Assembly (NCBI GenBank): GCA_005884155.1
Contig: VAXD01000119.1
Coordinates: forward strand, 562 to 5,716
From: Actinomycetota bacterium
GTDB lineage: Bacteria > Actinomycetota > Thermoleophilia > Gaiellales > Gaiellaceae
DNA length: 5,155 bases
Direction: 5' to 3'
Shown: positions 1-5,155 of the stretch, piece by piece
Position numbering within the stretch: position 1 is the first letter of the stretch
Layout: every line of letters starts with the position of its first letter
Notes under the pieces: model-generated
What the model saw: only the letters and a program-made list of their open reading frames with translations
Told to the model about the DNA's origin: nothing
Database searches by the model: none
Position numbers and translations under genes: made by a program

Positions 1-85
1 GGGGCTGATCCCGAGCACGAGACGCGCGGCGGAGTTCCACGAAGGCGTCTCTGACCAACCCCTCTACGACGTGGTGCACGAATGA
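1..85 (+). CDS. livM: C-terminal end of a branched-chain amino-acid ABC transporter permease (LivM-like), partial
   Basis: Only the last 27 codons and the TGA stop (83-85) are present; the reading frame begins at base 2. The tail starts GLIPSTRRAAEFHEG. A Gly-Leu-Ile/Leu-Pro-Ser-x-Arg-Arg segment followed by an acidic hydrophilic tail is what follows the last membrane helix in many actinobacterial LivM permeases, where it faces the cytoplasm. No membrane segment is visible in this short piece, so the name rests on that tail plus position directly upstream of livG. The stop overlaps the livG start in ATGA, which implies one mRNA and coupled translation. LivM would form the substrate channel together with LivH. 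If it is not LivM, another permease subunit of the same family is the likeliest alternative. Confidence 0.68.
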   Translation, partial: GLIPSTRRAAEFHEGVSDQPLYDVVHE

Positions 86-858
86 GCGACCTGCTCACTG
101 CCCAAATGGTCCGCAAGGTCTTCGGCGGGCTCGTCGCCGTCAACGATGTCGACTTCACGATTCCGGAGGGTTCGATCGTCAGCCTGATCGGGCCGAACGG
201 CGCGGGCAAGACGACCTTCTTCAACATGCTGACCGGCGTCTACAAGCCGACGGCCGGCCAGATCGTGTTCGCCGGCGAGGACATCACCGGCAAGCCGCCG
301 CACGCGATCACCGAGCGCGGGATCGGCCGGACGTTCCAGAACATCCGCCTGTTCCAGAACATGACCTCGCTCGAGAACGTCCTCGTCGGCATGCACTCGC
401 GGCTGAAGGGCGGCATCATCCGCAGCATCCTGCACACGCCCGGCGTCAAGCGGGAGGAACGCGAGGCGAGGCAGCGCGCCCGAGAGCTGCTCAAGTTCGT
501 CGGGCTCGAGCGGCGGGATGACGCGACCGCGAACAGCCTGCCGTACGGCGACCAGCGCCGGCTCGAGGTGGCCCGCGCGCTCGCGACCGGGCCGAAGCTG
601 CTGCTGCTCGACGAGCCGACCGCCGGCATGAACCCACAGGAGACGGCGGACTTCACGCAGTTCGTGGCGAAGCTGCGGAACGAGCAGAAGGTCGCGGTGC
701 TGATGATCGAGCACGACATGCGCGTCGTCATGGGCATCTCCGACCGGGTGACGGTGCTCGACTACGGCGAGAAGATCGCCGAGGGCGGTCCGAAGGCGAT
801 CCAGCGCGACCCGCGCGTGATCGAGGCCTACCTGGGAACTGCGGCGGTAGCCCAGTGA
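82..858 (+). CDS. livG: Branched-chain amino-acid-type ABC transporter ATP-binding protein LivG
   Basis: A 258-residue cytoplasmic ATPase, the usual length for LivG. It would power uptake of branched-chain amino acids or related substrates through LivH/LivM as a partner of LivF. Motifs run in order: Walker A GPNGAGKT (37-44), Q-loop Gln86 in GRTFQNIRLF, ABC signature LPYGDQRRLE (153-162), Walker B LLLLDEP (173-179) with catalytic Glu178, D-loop region AGMNP (181-185), and the switch His211 in MIEHDM. The insertion at about 105-130 between Q-loop and signature, and the C-terminal EKIAEGGPKAIQRDPRVIEA segment (230-249), are typical of the LivG branch. The UrtD-type signature of urea carriers is absent. 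The ATG at 82 overlaps the upstream stop (ATGA) and has no strong Shine-Dalgarno sequence, so coupled translation is likely. The exact substrate cannot be read from the ATPase. Confidence 0.95.
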   Translation: MSDLLTAQMVRKVFGGLVAVNDVDFTIPEGSIVSLIGPNGAGKTTFFNMLTGVYKPTAGQIVFAGEDITGKPPHAITERGIGRTFQNIRLFQNMTSLENVLVGMHSRLKGGIIRSILHTPGVKREEREARQRARELLKFVGLERRDDATANSLPYGDQRRLEVARALATGPKLLLLDEPTAGMNPQETADFTQFVAKLRNEQKVAVLMIEHDMRVVMGISDRVTVLDYGEKIAEGGPKAIQRDPRVIEAYLGTAAVAQ

Positions 859-1565
859 TCCTCAAGCTGGAGGACGTCCACACCTACTACGGGTCGATTC
901 ACGCGCTCAAGGGCGTCTCGCTCGAGGTGGAGGAGGGCGAGATCGTGACGCTGATCGGCGCGAACGGGGCCGGCAAGTCCACGACGCTGCGCTCGATCAA
1001 CGGGCTCAACCACCCGCGCAAGGGGAAGATCACCTTCCAGGGCGAGGACATCACGCAGGAGGCTCCGCACAACATCGTCAAGAACGGGATCGCCCAGGCG
1101 CCGGAAGGGCGCAAGCTCTTCCCGCGGATGAGCGTTGTGGAGAACCTGGAGATGGGAGCCTTCCAGCGAAGCGACCGGCCGGGAATCAAGGAGGACATGG
1201 ACCACGTGTTCACGCTCTTCCCGCGCCTGGCCGAGCGCAAGTCGCAGAAGGCGGGCACGATGTCCGGCGGCGAGCAGCAGATGTGCGCGATCGGGCGGGC
1301 GATGATGGCTCGGCCGAAGCTGCTGCTCCTCGACGAGCCGTCCATGGGGCTCGCGCCCGTGCTCGTCGAGCGGATCTTCGAGACGCTCGTCGAGATCAAC
1401 CAGGAGGGCACGCCCATCCTCCTCGTCGAGCAGAACGCGCTGATGGCGCTCGAGGTGGCGAAACGCGGCTACGTGCTCGAGACCGGCCGCGTTGCGCTTG
1501 CCGACAACGCAAAGGCGTTGCGTGAGAACGAGCAGGTCAGGAAGACCTACCTCGGCGAGGAGTGA
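855..1565 (+). CDS. livF: Branched-chain amino-acid-type ABC transporter ATP-binding protein LivF
   Basis: A 236-residue ATPase, normal LivF size, expected to pair with LivG on the inner face of the LivH/LivM permease. Visible motifs are Walker A GANGAGKS (35-42), the family-specific APEGRKLFPRM block (82-92) where LivF carries Pro-Glu-Gly-Arg instead of a standard Q-loop Gln, signature MSGGEQQ (136-142), Walker B LLLLDEP (156-162) with Glu161, and LLVEQN (189-194). In that last motif Gln193 stands at the switch-His position, as is usual for LivF. The ending VRKTYLGEE matches the family's short C-terminus. The GTG start at 855 overlaps the livG stop (GTGA, 855-858); the homology begins immediately (ILKLEDVHTYYG), so this start is preferred. 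It is the last gene of the operon and ends 10 bp from a convergent gene. A few residues, such as Cys144 after the signature, are uncommon but harmless-looking. Confidence 0.95.
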   Translation: MILKLEDVHTYYGSIHALKGVSLEVEEGEIVTLIGANGAGKSTTLRSINGLNHPRKGKITFQGEDITQEAPHNIVKNGIAQAPEGRKLFPRMSVVENLEMGAFQRSDRPGIKEDMDHVFTLFPRLAERKSQKAGTMSGGEQQMCAIGRAMMARPKLLLLDEPSMGLAPVLVERIFETLVEINQEGTPILLVEQNALMALEVAKRGYVLETGRVALADNAKALRENEQVRKTYLGEE

Positions 1566-1571
1566 GCCTGT

Positions 1572-1583
1572 CCCCTTAAGGGG
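1572..1583. terminator. 12-bp perfect palindrome between convergent genes, possible weak bidirectional terminator
   Basis: CCCCTTAAGGGG is a perfect inverted repeat lying between the livF stop and the end of the opposite-strand LarA-like gene; its centre contains that gene's TAA stop (1578-1576). As RNA it would make a 4-bp G:C stem with a TTAA loop on either strand. An outer CCTG (1567-1570) / CAGG (1591-1594) pair could extend it across an internal loop. No T-run follows on either strand, so it is not a canonical intrinsic terminator. Its position between two converging operons is the main argument for a role in ending transcription. Confidence 0.3.
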
Positions 1584-3081
1584 CGACGCGCAGGGGAAAG
1601 TAGGGCGGCGAGAGCAGGAAGCCGATTCGCGCGTCGCTGCCGGAGAGGCCGCGCGCCATCTCGAGGGAGGTTCCGAGCCCTCCGGTGGGGACGAATCCCA
1701 GCTGGCGGCAGGCGACCGCGTCGCGGCAGCCGGAGACGATCACCGAGCCGACCCGCCCCAGTGCCGGCGCGCACCCGGCCCAGTCGACGAACGGCAGCAG
1801 TGGATGGCACGTGCGGCCCGAGCGGTAGGCCGCGAGCGCACGGTCGTCCGCTAACACGGCGCGCTCGACCTGGCCGAGCTCCTCCGGCTCTCTCGGGCCG
1901 GTGCGCAGCGCCTGGAAGAGCGCACGGTAGGGCTGCTGCGTCGGGTGGGCGAAGTGGCGGTGGAAGCGGTCGAGCAGGATCACGGTCCCGCCGTCGGCCA
2001 CGGGGAAGCGGTCGCGCCAGAGCCGCAGCGCCAGGCCGAGCCCGAGGTAGGCGGCGAGCAGCGGGTTTGGACGCTCCCGCGGCAGGTGCGGCGTCGTGCG
2101 CGGGATCCCGATGCAGATCGCGTCGAGCGGCTCGTCGAGCACGGCCGAGCGCGCCTCCACGGCGCGCAGCAGCGCCTCGGCGTGCGCGACCGACGGGGGC
2201 GCCGCGAACGCCGCCACCGCGCCGAGCTCGCGCCGGATCGAGCGAATCGTCCGGTCGCGCACGACGCCCGGTAGGAGCCGGAACCCGTGCCGGAGCGGCG
2301 AGCTCGCGATCCTCTCCGTCGCCTCCGGCTCGTACGGGTATCCCCGCGCCGCTCCGGTCAGCTGAGGCTGGTTGAGCACGAGCGAGACGCCGATCACCGG
2401 GACGCGCTCGGACAACCGGCGTTCGAGCTCGACCGCGAGCCGCCAGCCGAATGACGTGCCGGTCTCGAGGAGCGAATCGGCTTTCGCGGCCCCCAGGCTC
2501 GCGGCCCCCGAAGCGCCCAGGAGGACGGCCGGGCCACCGTGCAGGACGGTCTCGGCCGCGCTGACGGTGACGACGAGATCGGTCTCGACGAGAGTCCTGT
2601 TCACGCGCAGCGGGACCGTGTCCGCCTCGCCCAGCTCGACGAGCTCCGGGTCCTCGGCGTCGTGAATCACGACGTTGCCCGCGAAGCGGCGCGCGAAGCC
2701 GGGCGAGACGATCCCGAGCTGCTCGAGCTCGCGGCGGGCGGGCTTGCGCATCAGGCCGGACGCGACGAGGAGCGTCTGGCGCTCCGCCGAGATGCCGGCA
2801 CGCTCGAGCTCCGTGGACGCCGCCTCCAGGGCCACCTGGCGCGGGTCATGCTGGGCGGCCGGCAGCGGTAGCGCCGGCGGCTCGACGACGATCGTCGCGC
2901 GCCCGCCGCGCGGCGCAAGCGCAGCGAGCGGCGGCCCCGCGAGCGGAAAGCGGAGTGCGTCGCGAACCGCCGCGCGCACGTCGGCGTTCGACTCGACCGG
3001 CGGAGGCGGCCGCAGCACGACGCCGTTCTCGGGCACGTCGACGACCACCAGGCTCGTGCCCGAGAGGAGGGGCACTTTCAC
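1576..3081 (-). CDS. LarA-like (DUF2088, lactate-racemase fold) protein with altered active site
   Basis: A 501-residue soluble protein with the layout of LarA. Residues about 13-240 resemble the N-terminal LarA domain: a VVDVPENGVVLRPP opening, GGRATIVV (59-66), LERAGI (92-97), VIHDAEDPELVELG (138-151), VNRTLVETDLVV (160-171), and VSLVLNQP (232-239). The C-terminal half has LDAICIGIP (319-327), DGGTVILL (363-370), GSVIVSGCRDA (445-455) and LGFVPTGGLGTSLEMARG (461-478). True LarA isomerises lactate using a nickel-pincer nucleotide. Here several cofactor and catalytic positions appear replaced: the DxTRP motif reads PPALP (68-72), GTHRP reads GLMRKP (109-114), and the GGRK lysine reads GGPA (182-185). 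Lactate racemase activity is therefore not supported. The GTG start at 3081 overlaps the stop of the GNAT gene (GTGA); GTG at 3075 is an alternative, and an in-frame extension to 3168 lies wholly inside the GNAT gene and lacks family similarity. No signal peptide or membrane helix is seen. True function unknown. Confidence 0.8.
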   Translation of the reverse strand: MKVPLLSGTSLVVVDVPENGVVLRPPPPVESNADVRAAVRDALRFPLAGPPLAALAPRGGRATIVVEPPALPLPAAQHDPRQVALEAASTELERAGISAERQTLLVASGLMRKPARRELEQLGIVSPGFARRFAGNVVIHDAEDPELVELGEADTVPLRVNRTLVETDLVVTVSAAETVLHGGPAVLLGASGAASLGAAKADSLLETGTSFGWRLAVELERRLSERVPVIGVSLVLNQPQLTGAARGYPYEPEATERIASSPLRHGFRLLPGVVRDRTIRSIRRELGAVAAFAAPPSVAHAEALLRAVEARSAVLDEPLDAICIGIPRTTPHLPRERPNPLLAAYLGLGLALRLWRDRFPVADGGTVILLDRFHRHFAHPTQQPYRALFQALRTGPREPEELGQVERAVLADDRALAAYRSGRTCHPLLPFVDWAGCAPALGRVGSVIVSGCRDAVACRQLGFVPTGGLGTSLEMARGLSGSDARIGFLLSPPYFPLRVAP

Positions 3082-3998
3082 GGAATCGAGCGATAGAGCC
3101 GCAGAAAGGCCACGCGGAAGCCGCGCCTCGGCCAGAAGCGCGACGCCCAAAGGTTCGACAGGCGCCAATCGGTCGTCATCACCGGGTACCCGTTCTCGTG
3201 GGCCCAGCGGATCACGTGAGTAGTCAGCGCCCGGCCCACGCCGGTGCCGCGCGCCTCGGGATAGGTCGAAGCCTGCGAGAGGTCGATGCTGTCGTTCGGT
3301 ACGCGCAGGTCCGGCGGGCGACGGTAGAGCAGGATGTGCCCGGCGATCTTGCCGTCCCGCTCGGCGACAAAGAGCTTGTACTTCTCGTCATCCCAGTCTT
3401 CGTGCCATTCAGTGGCGGCCTCGTCCGGCGTTTGGAGCGTGACGTCAGAGAAGCTCGGCGACGGAACCATCGCCTCACCCATCGTGACCTCGAGCCGGGC
3501 AGCTTCGTCGAAGTCCTCGGCCGTGCCCGGCCGGATCACCACGCTTGCGTCGAAGGGCTCCTCGAGACCCGTTTGCCGCAGCGCGAGCACCGCCGAGCCG
3601 CCGAAGGAGAGCCGGAACCAGGCGTCGACGAGCTCGTCGTCGTGCGAGGGCACGAAGACGGCGTGCTGCGTGTGGCCCTCGTCGACCCAGCGCTGCGCTG
3701 CCGCTGCGTAGAGGTCCCGCATTGCCTCACGGTCTCCTTCGATTGCCTGGCCGGCGATTCCGACCCGCATCCAGGTGATGTTCATGACCGTCGTGGGTGC
3801 TGCGATCACGTAGCCGTGGCGCGAGAAGACCCCGGAAGCGCCTTCGGTCCGCCACTCCGTCTCGAGCGCGGCGACGGGATCCTCGAGCTCGGGCAGGAGC
3901 GGCTCGGCCTCGCGGTGGCGGGCGTGTCTGGCCGCAAGCAGCGCCGCCGCATCCGCGACGTGCTTGTCGGCAAAAGGGACGATTTCGAAGTGGCTCAT
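3078..3998 (-). CDS. Tandem GNAT-family N-acetyltransferase-like protein
   Basis: A 306-residue cytoplasmic protein made of two GNAT-type halves. The C-terminal half (about 152-306) looks functional: VVIRPGTAEDFDEAARLE (153-170), a central strand block KLFVAERDGKIAGHILLY (208-225), the acetyl-CoA pyrophosphate loop ARGTGVGRAL (249-258), and the late motif NLWASRFWPRRGFR (282-295), with Asn282 and GF as in the family. The N-terminal half (about 1-145) keeps the fold-like ending HDDELVDAWFRLSFG (119-133) but has no R/QxxGxG/A loop, so it is probably a non-catalytic repeat. Many actinobacterial GNATs have this arrangement. The substrate cannot be deduced; small amines, antibiotics and protein N-termini are all possible. 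ATG at 3998 is chosen because family similarity begins there and the longer in-frame reading to 4202 would run through polA. It is the first gene of a coupled pair (GTGA overlap) with the LarA-like gene and is divergent from polA. Confidence 0.88.
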   Translation of the reverse strand: MSHFEIVPFADKHVADAAALLAARHARHREAEPLLPELEDPVAALETEWRTEGASGVFSRHGYVIAAPTTVMNITWMRVGIAGQAIEGDREAMRDLYAAAAQRWVDEGHTQHAVFVPSHDDELVDAWFRLSFGGSAVLALRQTGLEEPFDASVVIRPGTAEDFDEAARLEVTMGEAMVPSPSFSDVTLQTPDEAATEWHEDWDDEKYKLFVAERDGKIAGHILLYRRPPDLRVPNDSIDLSQASTYPEARGTGVGRALTTHVIRWAHENGYPVMTTDWRLSNLWASRFWPRRGFRVAFLRLYRSIP

Positions 3999-4010
3999 CG
4001 GACGTAGACT
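3983..4010 (+). promoter_or_regulatory. Candidate promoter for polA, positioned for a leaderless transcript
   Basis: TAGACT at 4005-4010 matches the actinobacterial -10 pattern TAnnnT and is followed by 7 bases (CGCAGAG) and then the polA ATG at 4018. Transcription normally starts about 7 bases after a -10, so the message would begin at or next to the A of the start codon. A weak -35 candidate TTTCGA (3983-3988, 3 of 6 matches to TTGACA) lies 16 bases upstream, inside the 5' end of the GNAT gene. There is no Shine-Dalgarno sequence at a workable distance from the ATG, which fits a leaderless message. No comparable -10 was found for the opposite-strand gene in the 19-bp gap. Confidence 0.45.
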
Positions 4011-4017
4011 CGCAGAG

Positions 4018-5155
4018 ATGCCGAAGACGCTCACCGGAGCCGAGCTGCAGCTCGACGACGCGCCCGCTCGGGAGGCCGATCTGTTCCTGGTCGATGGAAA
4101 CAACCTGGCGTACCGCGCGTTTTTCGCGCTGCCGGAGGAGCTCGCCACGAGCGACGGCTTCTCGACGAACGCGCTGCTCGGCTTCACGAACATGCTCTTC
4201 AAGCTGCTCGCCGACTACCGGCCGAAAGGCGTCGCGGTCGCCTGGGACACGCGGCCCGTTCATCGCACCGAACTGCTCGAGACCTACAAGATCGAGCGGA
4301 AGCCGATGCCGGACCTGCTGCGCGAGCAGTTCCCGCACTTCCGGCCGATCGTCGAGGCGTTCGGCTACCGCAACCTCGAGTTCGAGGGCTGGGAGGCGGA
4401 CGACGTGATCGCGACCCTCGCGCACCGCGCCGACGAGGCCGCGATCAAGACCTGCGTCGTCTCGACCGACCGTGACGCATTCCAGCTGGTCTCCGAGAAC
4501 GTCTGCCTGATGATGACGCCGCGGGGCGTCTCGGATGTCCATGTCTACACACCGGAGCGGGTCGAGGCCCGGCTCGGAATCGCGCCGGAGAAGGTGCCGG
4601 ACTTCATCGCGCTGAAGGGCGATCCCTCCGACAACATCCCGGGCGTCCCGGGCATCGGCGACAAGACCGCGGGCCAGCTGATCGCGCAGTACGGATCGCT
4701 CGAAGAAGTGCTCGAGCACGTTGAGGAGCTGTCGCCGGCGCGCTCCAAGTCGATCCAGGAACACGACGAGCAGGCGCGCGGCGCAAAGGTGCTCGCGACG
4801 ATGCGCCGCGACCTCGAGCTCGACTGCGATCCGGCCCAGCTCGTGCTCAGCCCGCCCGACCGCTCGAAGCTGAAGGAGATCTTCCGGCGCTTCGAGTTCC
4901 GAAATCTCCTGAACCGCGTCGACGAGCTCGACGCCGCCGTTCCCGCCGCCGCGCCGCTGAAGCCGACCGGCGTCACGGTGCCCTGGCGCGAGGAGCTCGT
5001 GCCGCCACTCGACGAGCCCGCCGGGATCGCGGCCGACGACGGCCGGCTCGCCGTGGCGGTCGGGGAAGAGGTGGTCGTCTCCTCCCGGCCGGAGCGCTTG
5101 GAGGGCGAGCTCGTCGCACACGACGCCAAGTCGCTCGGCGTCGACGCGGCGGACG
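4018..5155 (+). CDS. polA: DNA polymerase I, N-terminal part (5'-nuclease domain plus start of a degenerate 3'-5' exonuclease domain)
   Basis: An open frame of 379 codons that runs off the window; full PolA is about 850-930 residues, so the polymerase domain lies outside. Residues about 20-305 are a complete 5'-nuclease (flap endonuclease) domain, which removes RNA primers and damaged strands during repair and Okazaki fragment maturation. All metal-binding acidic residues are visible: Asp26 in LVDGNN, Asp77 in AWDTRP, Glu126/Asp128/Asp129 in GWEADD, Asp151/Asp153 in STDRDAF, and Asp202/Asp205 in GDPSDN. The helix-hairpin-helix GVPGIGDKTA (209-218) follows. After a Pro/Ala linker (about 305-330) comes a short region ending in AHDAKSLG (367-374), which aligns with the third exonuclease motif of PolA but lacks its Asp. 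No DxE motif is seen, so proofreading is probably absent. The ATG gives an extra ~20 residues before the first strand; no better start exists downstream. The length past residue 305 argues against a stand-alone exonuclease. Confidence 0.93.
   Translation, partial: MPKTLTGAELQLDDAPAREADLFLVDGNNLAYRAFFALPEELATSDGFSTNALLGFTNMLFKLLADYRPKGVAVAWDTRPVHRTELLETYKIERKPMPDLLREQFPHFRPIVEAFGYRNLEFEGWEADDVIATLAHRADEAAIKTCVVSTDRDAFQLVSENVCLMMTPRGVSDVHVYTPERVEARLGIAPEKVPDFIALKGDPSDNIPGVPGIGDKTAGQLIAQYGSLEEVLEHVEELSPARSKSIQEHDEQARGAKVLATMRRDLELDCDPAQLVLSPPDRSKLKEIFRRFEFRNLLNRVDELDAAVPAAAPLKPTGVTVPWREELVPPLDEPAGIAADDGRLAVAVGEEVVVSSRPERLEGELVAHDAKSLGVDAAD

Noticed and set aside
590..1342. Nearly identical ~30-base stretch in livG (about 591-620) and livF (about 1313-1342)
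   Set aside because: Both encode the same PKLLLLDEP Walker B block with the same preferred codons; this is paralogous conservation and not a mobile or recombination repeat.
64..1417. Several minus-strand frames opposite livG and livF
   Set aside because: Both ATPases have complete motif sets on the plus strand; the reverse frames show no domain and arise from codon bias.
3082..3168. 29-residue N-terminal extension of the LarA-like protein to a start at 3168
   Set aside because: It lies wholly within the GNAT coding sequence, shows no LarA similarity, and the GTG at 3081 sits in a classic stop/start overlap.
2955..4007. 350-codon plus-strand frame covering the GNAT gene and the start of the LarA-like gene
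   Set aside because: The opposite strand encodes a GNAT with an intact acetyl-CoA loop; this frame is Arg/Pro-rich with no recognisable domain.
3999..4202. 68-residue N-terminal extension of the GNAT protein
   Set aside because: It would overlap the first 62 codons of polA on the other strand, is Ser-rich and unlike GNAT sequence, and the ATG at 3998 is where the family pattern begins.
3727..5121. 464-codon open frame on the minus strand opposite polA and the GNAT start
   Set aside because: It is antisense to the clearly recognisable PolA nuclease domain, its product is a low-complexity Arg/Glu/Leu/Asp-rich mix with no family motif, and long shadow frames are expected in DNA this GC-rich.
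1..5155. CRISPR arrays, insertion sequences, tRNA/rRNA genes, attachment sites, riboswitches
   Set aside because: No spaced direct repeats, transposase motifs, structural RNA patterns or target duplications were seen on either strand; the window is almost fully occupied by protein-coding genes.

Overview
The DNA is very GC-rich, with G/C-dominated third codon positions, GTG starts, 4-bp stop/start overlaps and an actinobacterial-style TAnnnT promoter placed for a leaderless start. This suggests a high-GC actinobacterium-type chromosome. The deep-branching soil lineages around Thermoleophilia/Gaiellales are a reasonable guess, but no marker here proves the lineage. Coding density is close to total and no stretch longer than 20 bases lacks a gene.

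Left block (1-1565, + strand): the 3' end of a branched-chain amino-acid-type transporter operon. It holds the last codons of a LivM-like permease, then the two ATPase subunits livG and livF. Each junction is a 4-bp overlap (ATGA, GTGA), so the subunits are probably made by coupled translation. LivG and LivF would form the ATPase pair driving a LivH/LivM permease; the binding protein and LivH would lie upstream, outside the window.

Middle block (1576-3998, - strand): a two-gene operon read toward livF. The first gene is a tandem-GNAT acyltransferase-like protein. It overlaps by 4 bp (GTGA) with a 501-residue protein built like the nickel-pincer lactate racemase LarA (DUF2088 fold). In that protein the residues that hold the LarA cofactor and do catalysis appear to be replaced. 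It ends 10 bp from the livF stop, in a shared 12-bp palindrome.

Right block (4018-5155, + strand): the 5' part of polA (DNA polymerase I), with a complete 5'-nuclease domain and the beginning of a shrunken, apparently non-functional proofreading domain. It diverges from the GNAT gene across only 19 bp, which carry a TAGACT -10 element exactly where a leaderless polA transcript would need it.

The transporter and polA look ordinary. The least explained part is the GNAT / degenerate-LarA pair.
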